Shown here: positions 53,009 through 61,377 of the stretch, one piece after another | How the letters are laid out: the number at the start of each line of letters is the position of its first letter | Numbering within the stretch: the stretch's first letter is position 1 | NCBI GenBank assembly: GCA_963805715.1 | Contig: CAWDVK010000009.1 | Coordinates: 744,001 to 808,000 of the forward strand | Origin: CAWDVK01 sp963805715 | GTDB taxonomy: Bacteria > Actinomycetota > Actinomycetes > Streptosporangiales > Streptosporangiaceae | Direction: 5' to 3' | Length of the DNA: 64,000 nt | The notes under the pieces: generated by a model | Told to the model about the DNA's origin: nothing | Database searches by the model: none | What the model saw: only the letters and a program-made list of their open reading frames with translations | Made by a program: the position numbers and the translations under genes

Positions 53009-53432
53009 ATGGGCCTGCCCGCTGGCCAGCGCCGGGCACTGGAGAAGATCGAGCACGCATTGCGGGCCTCCGACCCGCGGCTGGCCTCGCTGTTCGCCGT
53101 TTTCGGCAGGCTGACTCGTGATGAGGAGATGCCCCGGATCGAGCAACTGCGGCACCGCGTCGCGGCGGCCGTGCTCCGGGTCCGGCTGGCGCTCACCTTC
53201 GCCGGGCAGCGGCACAGGACGAGGCGGGCCGCGGCGGCATGCCCGGCAGCGCTTTGCGCTGTTCTTCCCGCTCGCCCTGGCGCTGATGGCGCTGACGATC
53301 ATCGTCGCCTCCCGCTTCGGGGGAGCCGGCACGTGCACGGCCACGACCGCGGCCTCCAGCGCCGCCAGGCAGACGCCGGGATCAAGGCTGTGCCGCCCGA
53401 TGGTCCTGACGCCCGGATCCGCCGGCCGCTGA
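53009..53432 (+). pseudogene. DUF3040-like small membrane protein, frameshifted
   Basis: ATG at 53009, with GGAGG 5-9 bases upstream, gives MGLPAGQRRALEKIEHALRA, then LASLFAVFGRLTRDEEMP, resembling the DUF3040 N-terminus (short, acting on the first 45 residues). The expected membrane helix, RFALFFPLALALMALTIIVA, is in another frame from about 53230. Removing one base between 53205 and 53235 would join them. Alternatively the first frame is read to 53488 as 159 hydrophilic residues, which is less likely. Family assignment is moderate. Confidence 0.6.
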
Positions 53433-53440
53433 GGTCAGCG

Positions 53441-54694
53441 TCAGCGGCCGATAGCCACGAGTTCCGGGCGCAGGCAGCGCGGCCCTGATTGGCCGGCGGC
53501 TGCCGGGCCGACCTTGGCGCACGCCGCGAGTATCACCGTGCTGTTGTCGGGATCGGCACTGCCGCCCACGCCCGACAGGTCGACGAAGAAATGCGGCCAG
53601 GGCAGCGGCGTAGCCGTCCAGATGACCGTGCGGCTCGCCAGCGAGTAGCCCCAGGCCTCGCCGAGCCCTCCCTCGTTGAGCCCGAGGGCGTTGCCGCTCC
53701 TGATCGCGTAGAGCCCGGAGCCGAGTGCGCTGGCGCGCGTTATCGCCACCCCGGTCACCGGGTTGATGCCGGTCAGGGCATTGCCGCTGGCCACGTAGAG
53801 CGTCTGCCTGGCCTGATCGACCATCTCCGGCACCACGCCCGGATGCTGCCACAGCAGCCGGCCGCTCGTCCCGCTATAGCCGCTCAGGCCGGCCGCGCCG
53901 GAGAACAGGACGACGCCGCCGACGGCCCCGCTAAAGGACCCGGCGAAGGCCTTCGCGGCTGGCACCACGATCTGCTCGGCGCCCGTCTGCACGTCGATCC
54001 TGCGCAGCGCGGTGACCGGCGAGGCACCCAGGTACCCGCCGGCCGACACCGTGACGAAAAGATCATCGCCATCGAGCCGCCAGGCCTGCGCGACGCCGCC
54101 CGTGTCCCGGCTCCACAGCACCCGGCCGGTGGAGTTGTCGTAGCCGGTCACCGCCGTTGTCCCGACAATGACGCTGCGGGCTGCGTCGGCGGCGACCGCT
54201 CCCCCGTAGGCCGCGGCGGGGTAGGCACGCAGTGTGCTGCCGGACCGGGCGGAGAGGACGATCTCAGTCCGGCTGCCCGCGCCGGCTCCGGTGGCCGGCT
54301 CCATCAGCCCGGCCGTCACGACTCCCGGCCAGGCCCGGACTGACACGATCGCCGAGCCCGCCGGATACCCAGCCAGCTGGGCCGTCCACAGCCGGCGGCC
54401 GCTGGCCAGGCTGTAGGCCGTGACCGCCGTCCCATCGCCGACGGCGGCCACGCCGTCGCCGGCCGCCGCGTAGGCCTGGCCGCTGCTGGGCACCGTTCCC
54501 AGCTCGCCGGCCGCCGCGCGCCAGTCTCCCGGCAGCGGCTCGGCCCACAGGATGCGGCCGGCCCTGGCGCACGGCCGGCCAGCGCATGAGTCCCTGGCCG
54601 CGGTGACCGCCCGGCCAGGGATGAAGGCCGCGCCGAGCAGCACGATGGCCAGGAAGCCCCGCCGCATCCATAGCGACCCGCGCGCGACCCTCAC
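53441..54694 (-). CDS. Exported PQQ-like beta-propeller protein
   Basis: About 417 residues from GTG at 54694 (ATG at 54667 is the alternative). An N-terminal helix MRRGFLAIVLLGAAFIPG acts as signal or anchor. The rest is repeated blades with Ala/Gly/Trp marks such as VTAYSLASGRRLWTAQLAG, VTGYDNSTGRVLWSRDTGG, LSGYSGTSGRLLWQHPG, and ASRTVIWTATPLPWPHFF. PQQ-dehydrogenase catalytic residues are not evident, so this is a structural or binding propeller like BamB rather than a dehydrogenase. Two Cys pairs near the start (SCAGRPCARAG) could form disulphides outside the cell. Function unknown. Confidence 0.83.
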   Translation of the reverse strand: MRVARGSLWMRRGFLAIVLLGAAFIPGRAVTAARDSCAGRPCARAGRILWAEPLPGDWRAAAGELGTVPSSGQAYAAAGDGVAAVGDGTAVTAYSLASGRRLWTAQLAGYPAGSAIVSVRAWPGVVTAGLMEPATGAGAGSRTEIVLSARSGSTLRAYPAAAYGGAVAADAARSVIVGTTAVTGYDNSTGRVLWSRDTGGVAQAWRLDGDDLFVTVSAGGYLGASPVTALRRIDVQTGAEQIVVPAAKAFAGSFSGAVGGVVLFSGAAGLSGYSGTSGRLLWQHPGVVPEMVDQARQTLYVASGNALTGINPVTGVAITRASALGSGLYAIRSGNALGLNEGGLGEAWGYSLASRTVIWTATPLPWPHFFVDLSGVGGSADPDNSTVILAACAKVGPAAAGQSGPRCLRPELVAIGR

Positions 54695-54919
54695 GACTGA
54701 TGCTTGACCCTTCCCCGCGGCGCTCGGCCGGCGGCCAGGCCGCCTGCCGACTGACCGAACACCGTAGTCCCAGTGTGCACCCGGCCACGGCCCGGGCGGC
54801 TGCAACCGGGTTGCTGATCCGGATTTCGGCCGGATGGGGGCGCCCTGGCCGGGTAACTGGATAGCGTTGCCTTGGCCGCGCTGCGCTGCAGCTGGCCTTC
54901 TTGCGAAGGAGGAAGAAGG

Positions 54920-55456
54920 ATGACCGACCGGGCTCCCCTGCCCTATGACTTCCTGCCGCCGGTGCCGTCATTCACCGTCGAGAGCGACGACATCGCGCAT
55001 GATCAGCCGCTCAGTGACGCGCACGTCTACAACAGCTTCGGCCTGAGCGGGCGCAACATCTCGCCGCACCTGCGCTGGCACGGCTTTCCCGCTGAGACGA
55101 AGGGATTCGCGGTCACCTGCTTCGACCCGGACGCTCCGACCGGCTCGGGCTTCTGGCACTGGATCGTGCTGGGCATCCCGGCGTCGGTCACCGCGCTGCC
55201 GGCGGGTGCCGGCAGCGCGGACGGCGAGTCGCTGCCGGACGGCGCCTTCAGCGTCCGCAACGACTACGGCACCAAGGACTTCGGCGGCGCCGCTCCCCCG
55301 GCCGGCGACCCGCCGCACCGCTACGTCTTCGCCGTGCACGCCCTTGACACTGATCACCTGGACGTCGACTCCGACGCCTCGCCCGCGCTGGCCGGCTTCA
55401 ACCTGCGGTTCCACACGATCGCCCGGGCCACGGTCATCCCCGTCTTCGGGCACTGA
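54920..55456 (+). CDS. YbhB/YbcL-family (PEBP, Raf-kinase-inhibitor-like) protein
   Basis: A 178-residue cytoplasmic protein of the phosphatidylethanolamine-binding fold. It has GRNISPHLRWHGFP, the ligand-site CFDPDAPTGSGFWHWIVLGI, and GDPPHRYVFAVHALD. ATG at 54920 follows GGAGGAAGAAGG; a frame to 54872 adds a non-conserved start. The bacterial role is poorly known. The gene is divergent from the propeller gene across about 225 bp and is followed by tandem repeats and a hairpin. Confidence 0.93.
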   Translation: MTDRAPLPYDFLPPVPSFTVESDDIAHDQPLSDAHVYNSFGLSGRNISPHLRWHGFPAETKGFAVTCFDPDAPTGSGFWHWIVLGIPASVTALPAGAGSADGESLPDGAFSVRNDYGTKDFGGAAPPAGDPPHRYVFAVHALDTDHLDVDSDASPALAGFNLRFHTIARATVIPVFGH

Positions 55457-55529
55457 CCGCGACCGCTGCATGGGAAGCAGGAGTTTCGCTGGCGAGCCCG
55501 TGCCTGGGGCCGTCCCGCGGGCCTCCCGG

Positions 55530-55604
55530 CTCGCCGGGCACTGGCTCGCCGGGCACTGGGTCGCCGGGCACTGGCTCGCCGGGCACTGGCTCGCCGGGCA
55601 TGAC
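55530..55604. repeat. Five 15-bp tandem repeats
   Basis: Units of CTCGCCGGGCACTGG start at 55530, 55545, 55560 (with one G change), 55575 and 55590 (the last degenerate). They lie between ybhB and the hairpin and are non-coding. Confidence 0.9.
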
Positions 55605-55611
55605 CCCGCGC

Positions 55612-55638
55612 AGGCGGCCGGTCCCTGACCGGCCGCCT
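55612..55638. terminator. Strong 12-bp stem hairpin
   Basis: AGGCGGCCGGTC and GACCGGCCGCCT pair perfectly around CCT. It could end transcription from ybhB. The PPOX relic starts within or just after it. Confidence 0.7.
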
Positions 55639-55639
55639 G

Positions 55640-55873
55640 GACCCGCGGGTCACCGTGCTCATCCACTCCGCCGAGGATCCGTGGGACTGGGCCGAGGTCC
55701 GCGGCCGCGTCACCGATACGGTCACCGGCGCCCGTGCGCGCGACCACATCGACGAGCTGTCCAACCGCTACCTGGGCCAGGACTACGGCGCGCCAGTCGG
55801 CCCGGACGGCCGGGTCATCCTGGTCATCACCCCAGACAAGGTCAACACGCCGCGGACGCTCGGCCGCCGGTAG
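55640..55873 (+). pseudogene. C-terminal relic of a PPOX-type F420-dependent oxidoreductase
   Basis: The frame reads LDPRVTVLIHSAEDPWDWAE, then VRGRVTDTVTGARARDHIDE and LSNRYLGQDYGAP, RVILVITPDKVNTP, to TAG at 55871. This matches the second half of the split-barrel flavin/F420 family (NPRVTLLV...VRGRV...HID.L..RYLG). The N-terminal half (LATV.PDGSP pattern) is missing. A GTG at 55655 opens a 72-codon frame, but it is a relic. Confidence 0.78.
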
Positions 55874-55994
55874 TGGCACAGCCCATGCCGGACTGCCGGC
55901 TCACCCGGAGCGCCGCAGCCACGCGGACCCCAAGAGGGCCGGCGCCGGGACGCGGGCCTCTGCCGGGCCGTTGAGCGGATCGCAGTCCCGAGCG

Positions 55995-56492
55995 TCAGGG
56001 CGAGTCCGGGAACTGCTGGTACATGTAACCCACGCGCCGGACAGTGACCAGGGACCGGGCATACGGGGAGCCGAGCTTGCGCCGCAGCCGGTGGATGTGG
56101 ACGTTTACCGTCCGTGCGCCCTGATACACGTCGCCCCACGCGCGTTCCAGCAGCTGCTTGCGGGTGAAGACCTGGCCCGGATTCGCGGCGAGGAACGTGA
56201 GCAGCTCAAACTCCTGGAAAGTCAGTCCGGCATCGTGACCGCGCACCACGGCCCGGTGCCGTGCCGTGTCGACGACGAGTCCGTCCGCGGATGGCTCGGC
56301 GGGCCGCGGGCCGCTGCTCTGCCCGGCCGGTGGCGGCAGGAGATAGCCGACAATGGCCAGCCGGGAGGAGCCGTTGTTGACCGGTACGACCGCGAGCAGC
56401 GTTCCCCGTCCGCCGGCCACCGACTCGACAAACTCGGGCGTTTCCGCCTGCACAGGCCCTTGCAGGGCCGCGGCGGCCGTGCCGCTCATCAC
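55995..56492 (-). CDS. OmpR-type winged-helix regulator without a receiver domain
   Basis: A 165-residue protein. The C-terminal half (about 75-160) is a Trans_reg_C winged helix: LTFQEFELLTFLAANPGQVF, TRKQLLERAWGDVYQGARTV, and NVHIHRLRRKLGSPYARSLV ending RRVGYMY. The N-terminal 70 residues have no phospho-acceptor receiver; instead a short PAS-like strand (RGTLLAVVPVNNGSSRLAIV) is visible. It is therefore a stand-alone regulator, perhaps controlled by abundance or a small ligand. It is divergent from the tandem DUF1003 gene, a likely target. ATG-ATG at 56492/56489. Confidence 0.85.
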   Translation of the reverse strand: MMSGTAAAALQGPVQAETPEFVESVAGGRGTLLAVVPVNNGSSRLAIVGYLLPPPAGQSSGPRPAEPSADGLVVDTARHRAVVRGHDAGLTFQEFELLTFLAANPGQVFTRKQLLERAWGDVYQGARTVNVHIHRLRRKLGSPYARSLVTVRRVGYMYQQFPDSP

Positions 56493-56819
56493 GGCCCGGA
56501 TCCGTGGCCGCCTGCCGCCGGCCCAGCCCCGGAGCCCGCGAGGACGACTTTCCGCATTCTCTCACTTGAGCATCTGGAACTGCTATTTGTCAATTAAATT
56601 AGTAGGGAAAATAGGAATAACGTGCCGGTGGCCGCCCGCGGTCGTCGCCGCGCCCGCCAGGACACCCCCGTGCCAGGGCCGCGACTGCCCGGATGCCAGG
56701 CCAGCGTGGTCGCCGCGCCCGCTTGGCGCCTGACCAGCCCTGGCCGCGGGTACAGCTTCTGCAGGGACAGGTTGCCAGTATGGGCCGACAGAGCTGGCCG
56801 ACAGGGAGGGGTCCTGGCG
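56493..56819. other. Divergent regulatory region, partly AT-rich
   Basis: Between the winged-helix gene and the DUF1003 gene. Bases 56565-56625 (TTTGTCAATTAAATTAGTAG and onward) are sharply AT-rich and likely contain both promoters. No gene is supported in this stretch. Confidence 0.55.
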
Positions 56820-58145
56820 ATGAGCCTCTACACGGAGACCCGTCACCCGCGGGCGCATGCGCGCCGGAACTCCGATCCTGGCCAGGCCGAGGATCGCGCC
56901 GGTTTCAACGAGCGGCTGGCCGCCTGGATCACGGCCAGGATCGGGTCGATGTGGACCGTCTACATCTGCCTGGTGGTGACCGTGGCCTGGATGGTGCTGG
57001 CCTCCAGGCCGGTGCTGGGCTTCGATCCGTATCCGTATCCGTTCCTGCTCTTCCTCGGGAACGTGGCCCAGCTGCTGCTCATCTTCATCATCCTGCTCGG
57101 CCAGCAGGTCCTCGGCCGGGCCGCCGACCGGCGGTCCATGCACACCTACGAGGACGCGGAGGCCATCCTCGTCGACTGCATGCAGATCCAGAATCACCTG
57201 ATCGCGCAGGACGCCTACCTGGCCAGCGGCACCGACCTGCGGGCCGCGGACCATGCGGCCCTGGCCAGCGCAGCGGAGCGGGTCGTGCAGCCACCGCCGG
57301 CCGCGGACGAGGAACATGTCAGCCTCAACGGCCGGCTGGCCGCCTGGCTCACGAACAAGGTGGGCACGATGACGGCCTTCTACGTAGCGGCGGTCTTCCA
57401 GATCGCCTGGATGATCGCCGGCCAGCTGCTGGGCTTCGACCCGTACCCGTACCTGTTCCTGCTGTTCCTGTCCAGCCAGACCCAGCTCATCCTGATGTTC
57501 GTGATCATGGTGGGGCAGCAGGTGCTCGGCCAGGCCGCGGAGAAGCGGGCGGCCCAGACGTACCTGAACGCTGAGGCGGTGCTGCACACCTGCGAGCGCC
57601 TGCAGGCGCACCTGCACGCGCAGGACCTGGCCATCCGCCATGTTGTAGAGCGGCTGCAGCGGTCCCCGGACTCCGGCGCCGACGGCCCCGCGGCGGGCAG
57701 CAGGGTGTTAGCCGCGGACGATCCGCGCCGGGTGCTCAGCCCTGCAGGCTGGCCAGCACGGCCCGTTCCCGGTCAGGATGCAGGCCCGGCGCCGGCGGCC
57801 ATCCGGGACCGGCGGCTCGCCTTCCTCCAGCAGCCAGGCCCAGGTGTCCCGGATGGTCTCCGCAACAGGGCGGCAGCTGAGTCCCGCCGCGTAGGCCGCC
57901 GATACGTCACCGGTGTGCAGGCCGATCAGCTCGGTGTCCGGCGGCAGCCAGACGGGCAGCTCGGTCCAGGGCGCGCCCGGCCGCCGAACGCCTGCAGGGC
58001 GGCCAGCTCGCCGCCGCGCTTGGCCGCGCGGCCTCGACCACGGCCCGGCCGACATGATGGGTTCCGCCCAGCACCAGAAGCCGCATATCCCCCATCGTCC
58101 CCGGCCGGCCCGGAAGGATGCCAGCGCAGTTCGTTCTCGGCGTAG
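56820..58145 (+). CDS. Tandem DUF1003 membrane protein
   Basis: 441 residues from ATG at 56820 with GGAGGGG upstream. Two copies of DUF1003 are present: residues about 29-110 (FNERLAAWITARIGSMWTVY ... GFDPYPYPFLLFLGNVAQLL) and about 169-244 (LNGRLAAWLTNKVGTMTAFY ... GFDPYPYLFLLFLSSQTQLI). Each has two membrane helices around a GFDPYPY loop and ends GQQVLGxAAxxR. DUF1003 is usually single, so this is an internal duplication. After about residue 300 the frame runs through a dead antisense epimerase relic and is probably read-through, so the natural C-terminus may have been lost. Function unknown. Confidence 0.83.
   Translation: MSLYTETRHPRAHARRNSDPGQAEDRAGFNERLAAWITARIGSMWTVYICLVVTVAWMVLASRPVLGFDPYPYPFLLFLGNVAQLLLIFIILLGQQVLGRAADRRSMHTYEDAEAILVDCMQIQNHLIAQDAYLASGTDLRAADHAALASAAERVVQPPPAADEEHVSLNGRLAAWLTNKVGTMTAFYVAAVFQIAWMIAGQLLGFDPYPYLFLLFLSSQTQLILMFVIMVGQQVLGQAAEKRAAQTYLNAEAVLHTCERLQAHLHAQDLAIRHVVERLQRSPDSGADGPAAGSRVLAADDPRRVLSPAGWPARPVPGQDAGPAPAAIRDRRLAFLQQPGPGVPDGLRNRAAAESRRVGRRYVTGVQADQLGVRRQPDGQLGPGRARPPNACRAASSPPRLAARPRPRPGRHDGFRPAPEAAYPPSSPAGPEGCQRSSFSA
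57736..58086 (-). pseudogene. NAD-dependent epimerase/reductase relic
   Basis: ATG at 58086 gives the Rossmann start MRLLVLGGTHHVGRAVVEAA. A second frame gives a C-terminal part, ELPVWLPPDTELIGLHTGDV then SAAYAAGLSCRPVAETIRDT and WAWLLEEGEPPVPDGR. A third gives the tail DRERAVLASLQG before TGA at 57736. About 200 central residues are missing and the frames disagree twice. It lies antisense to the end of the DUF1003 gene. Confidence 0.8.
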
Positions 58146-58244
58146 CGAGGTAGCACCGGGCGGCAGGGCCGGCCAGGATGTCGTCATGCCCGCTCAGCCC
58201 GGCCGCCAGGACCTGCCGGAGCACGGGCCGCGCAGCACGGGCGG

Positions 58245-59135
58245 ATGGCCAGCGGCCCGGTCGGCGGCGGCCCGGTTCCCGGCAGCCCTAACCCCGGCAG
58301 CCCCAGCCCCGGCAGCCCCAGCCCCAGCGGCCCGATGACCGGCCAGCCGATGACCGGCCAGGATGCAGCGCCGCGCCGTTCGCTTTTCGATGCCGCGGCG
58401 GCCGAGTACGACCGCGCCCGGCCGGGCTACCCGGATGAGATGTACGACGCCATCGAGCAGCGGACCGGCCGGCTGGCGGGCCAGCTGGTCCTGGACTGCG
58501 GCGCCGGGACCGGGATCGCCAGCCGGCAGCTCGCCGCGCGCGGCGCCCGCGTGCTCTCGCTGGACATCGGCGAGCAGATGCTGCGGCGGGCGCTGGCCCG
58601 CAGCCCCGGGTCCCGCTGCATCCTCGCCGACGGCAACCGGCTGCCGGTCCGGGCCGGATGCGCGGACGTGCTGACCTTCGCCCAGTCCTGGCACTGGTTC
58701 GACCCGCAGCAGGCCGCCGCCGAGGTGGCCAGGGTGCTGCGGGCCGGCGGCTGGTGGGCCGCCTGGTGGAACCAGGCCGCGCCCGGCGAGCAGTGGTTCA
58801 GCGATTACCAGGCCCTGCTGACCGCGACCTGCCCGGACTACCGGCGGCAGCATCACAGCCCGGACTGGAGCCACGACAACGTGACGGCCGGCGGCCTGCT
58901 GGCCCCGGCCGGCTCGGTGACCGTGCGGTGGACCAGGCAGCTGACGGTCAGCGACTGGATCACGGACGACCGGAGCAAGTCGTACGTCATCGCGCTGGCC
59001 GACGGCCCGCGGGAGAGACTGCTCGCGCAGGTGGCGGCCATCATCGGGCAGCGCTTCCCGGACGGCCGGATGCGGGTGCCGTACGCCACCCGGCTGTGGC
59101 TGGCCAGCAAGCGCGGGCAGCCGCCCCGCGGGTAA
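58245..59135 (+). CDS. Class I SAM-dependent methyltransferase
   Basis: 296 residues. A Pro/Ser/Gly repeat start (PGSPNPGSPSPGSPSP) is followed by the methyltransferase fold: VLDCGAGTGIASRQLAARGA near residue 82 (SAM site), LSLDIGEQMLRRAL, LPVRAGCADVLTFAQSWHWF, and EVARVLRAGGWWAAWWNQ. This resembles the Methyltransf_11 group acting on small molecules or lipids; the substrate is unknown. ATG at 58245 is the first with a purine-rich site; ATG at 58335 would remove the repeat part. It is convergent with the molybdate regulator gene, 11 bp away. Confidence 0.88.
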   Translation: MASGPVGGGPVPGSPNPGSPSPGSPSPSGPMTGQPMTGQDAAPRRSLFDAAAAEYDRARPGYPDEMYDAIEQRTGRLAGQLVLDCGAGTGIASRQLAARGARVLSLDIGEQMLRRALARSPGSRCILADGNRLPVRAGCADVLTFAQSWHWFDPQQAAAEVARVLRAGGWWAAWWNQAAPGEQWFSDYQALLTATCPDYRRQHHSPDWSHDNVTAGGLLAPAGSVTVRWTRQLTVSDWITDDRSKSYVIALADGPRERLLAQVAAIIGQRFPDGRMRVPYATRLWLASKRGQPPRG

Positions 59136-59146
59136 GCCTCCGGCGG

Positions 59147-60313
59147 CTACCGCCGGGCCGGCTCCAGCGTGGCCACGTGCTCGCCGCAGCGCGACGCGTC
59201 ATAACCGGGCAGGCTGGCCAGCTGATCGAGCAGCCAGGGCGACGCCAGCACCCTGAGCAGCCCCTGAACCTCGCGCGAGCCCGCCAGGCCGGCCGGGATC
59301 ACCAGGTCAAAGCGCTCAGCCGCGAGCGGGACGAACGCCAGCCCGTAGGCCAGCGCGGCCGGCTCGCTGGCGATGCCCGCATCGGCCAGCCCGGCCGCGA
59401 TCGCCGCCGCCACCTGCAGGTGGCCGGTGGCCCGGGTGCCGTAGCCGGCCAGCTCACCCGGCTCTACCTGGTGCGCGGCCAGCTCGCGGTCCAGCACCCG
59501 GCGCGCCTCGGCGCCCGGCTCCCGGTTCACCAGCCGCAGGCCCGCTGACGCCACGTCGCCGACCCCGGCCACGCGGCCGGCCAGCTCGGGCCGCAGCGCC
59601 AGCCCCTCCCGCCACGAGCAGAACCCGATCACCTCGGCGCCGCCGGCCAGCAGCTCAGCCGCGGGGCCCGTGTTGTAGTCGCCCGACTCGCCGCGCAGGT
59701 GCGCTCCGGCCACGTGCACGAGGCCGTCCGCCGCGAGCCGCAGCGCCTCCTCGCTGGAGCACGGCCACCAGGCGAGGGCGACCGGCGGGTCGAGCAGGCT
59801 CAGCGGCGCCTCCAGCAGCGGCAGCGCCGGATCGCAGCCAGCCACGACCAGGGTCGGCCGGGGCGGCCCGATCGGCCGGACCGCGCGCATCCCCTCCGCC
59901 GGGGCCTCGCCCGCTGCCGGGCCGCTGACGGCCCCGTCACTCCCGGCGCCCCCGTCGTCCAGCCGGCCGCTGGCCGGCCCGAATCCGGCGCTGCTGGCCG
60001 TGGCGCCCGACAGCGGCAGGGCCACGAACGAGTCACCGACCGGGGCGAGCGAGACCCTCGCCGTCGCCGCGCCGAGCGGCGCCAGCGGCCTCGCCATGAC
60101 CGGCGGCACCGGGGTGCCCGGCCCGAACAGCTCCTCGACCGTCTGCCCCAGCGCGCTGGCCAGCGCGAGCGCCACTCGCAGGGAGGGATCAGAAAGCCCG
60201 GATTCGACCGCTGACACGGCCTGCCGGGACACCCCGGCCATCCCGGCCAGCTGCTGCTGCGAGAAGCCGCGAGCCTGCCGGGCCAGCCGGAGCCGGATGC
60301 CGCTGCCGGTCAC
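59147..60313 (-). CDS. HTH plus periplasmic-binding-like regulator of the Mo/W operon
   Basis: 388 residues. An XRE-type helix-turn-helix (about 1-60) has IRLRLARQARGFSQQQLAGM and SRQAVSAVESGLSDPSLRVA. The C-terminal half (about 165-375) is a cytoplasmic periplasmic-binding-protein-like domain (PF12727 type): VVAGCDPALPLLEAPLSLLD, HVAGAHLRGESGDYN, GFCSWREGLALRPELAGRVA and HLQVAAAIAAGLADAG. Members of this kind sense molybdate or a molybdenum cofactor species and control uptake or synthesis. GTG at 60313 overlaps the transporter ATPase stop (GTGA), making it the last gene of the operon. Regulation of its own operon is inferred. Confidence 0.87.
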   Translation of the reverse strand: MTGSGIRLRLARQARGFSQQQLAGMAGVSRQAVSAVESGLSDPSLRVALALASALGQTVEELFGPGTPVPPVMARPLAPLGAATARVSLAPVGDSFVALPLSGATASSAGFGPASGRLDDGGAGSDGAVSGPAAGEAPAEGMRAVRPIGPPRPTLVVAGCDPALPLLEAPLSLLDPPVALAWWPCSSEEALRLAADGLVHVAGAHLRGESGDYNTGPAAELLAGGAEVIGFCSWREGLALRPELAGRVAGVGDVASAGLRLVNREPGAEARRVLDRELAAHQVEPGELAGYGTRATGHLQVAAAIAAGLADAGIASEPAALAYGLAFVPLAAERFDLVIPAGLAGSREVQGLLRVLASPWLLDQLASLPGYDASRCGEHVATLEPARR

Positions 60314-61377
60314 GACGGCACCTGCGCCCGCCAGGGCTGGGCCCTGGTCCCGGCATCGGCCGGCAGCAGGGTCCCGTCCGGGCCGAAGCACGGCGGGTCG
60401 AGAGCCGTCACCGCCAGCCGGCCGCCAGCCGGCGGCGGCCGGTCCGCCAGCCGGCAGGTCACGATGACCTCGCCAGCCTCCAGGTCGGCCTCCCAGCCAG
60501 CCCCGGCCGGGCGGCATGCGGTCACTGCCCCGGTCAGCACGATGCCGCGGTGCGGCGCCTCGCCAGCCACGACCCGGTCCGGGTGGATGCCAGCCACCAT
60601 GCTGTCGTGCGCCGCACCGCCGGGCGCCGCACCGCCGGGCGCCGGGCGCCCGCCTGGCCGCACGGGCACGAAGCCCAGGTAGCCAACCAGCTCAGCGATC
60701 CGCCGGGAGGCCGGCCGGAGCACGACCTCGTCCGGCGCCCCGACCTGCAGCAGGCTGCCGTGATCTAGCACGGCGAGGCGGTCAGCGAAAGCCTGCGCAT
60801 CGGCGAGTTCGTGCGCGACCAGCACGGACGGGACGTTTCGCTCGGTCACCAGCCGGACCACCAGGGCAGTGAGCGTGCGCCGCAGGCTCGCGTCCAGGCC
60901 GGTATAGGGCTCGTCCAGCAGGAGGGCGTCGCAGTGTGCGAGCAGCAGCCGGCCCAGCGCGACCCGGTGCGCCTGGCCGCCGGACAGCCGGACTGGCATC
61001 GCCGCCAGCAGCTCCCCGATGCCGAGCGTGCCCGCGAGCTCGGCCAGCTCATCGCCCGATGCCCGCGCGGTCGGCGAGTACGCGAGGTTGGCCCGGACGG
61101 ACAGGTGCGGGAACAGGCCAGGATCCTGGCGCAGCAGCCCGACCCGGCGCTGCCAGGCCGGCACGGCTGCGGCCGGCTGCTCGGTGGCAGTGAGCACCCG
61201 CCCGGCCAGCACGACCCGGGCCCGCCGCGGCGCCACCAGCCCGGCGATGACCTCCAGCAGCGTCGTCTTGCCGGCCCCGGACGGGCCGAACAGGGCCAGC
61301 CGCTCGCCCGGCGCTACCGAGATGGCAGCCCGGAGCGTGAATTCCCTCCGGTCAATCTCGACGTCGGCCTCGAGCAC
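60310..61377 (-). CDS. modC: Molybdate/tungstate ABC transporter ATPase
   Basis: 355 residues from GTG at 61377, which lies inside the end of the permease gene (26-bp overlap). Walker A is GPSGAGKTTLLEV at residues 31-43, signature LSGGQAHRVALGRLLL near 126, and Walker B LLLDEPYTGLD. The C-terminal 130 residues form a TOBE-like domain that often binds oxyanion (IHPDRVVAGEAPHRGIVLTG). It powers import of molybdate or tungstate from the binding protein encoded upstream. The family assignment rests on gene order and TOBE; sulfate transport is less likely because there is only one permease. Confidence 0.9.
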   Translation of the reverse strand: MLEADVEIDRREFTLRAAISVAPGERLALFGPSGAGKTTLLEVIAGLVAPRRARVVLAGRVLTATEQPAAAVPAWQRRVGLLRQDPGLFPHLSVRANLAYSPTARASGDELAELAGTLGIGELLAAMPVRLSGGQAHRVALGRLLLAHCDALLLDEPYTGLDASLRRTLTALVVRLVTERNVPSVLVAHELADAQAFADRLAVLDHGSLLQVGAPDEVVLRPASRRIAELVGYLGFVPVRPGGRPAPGGAAPGGAAHDSMVAGIHPDRVVAGEAPHRGIVLTGAVTACRPAGAGWEADLEAGEVIVTCRLADRPPPAGGRLAVTALDPPCFGPDGTLLPADAGTRAQPWRAQVPS

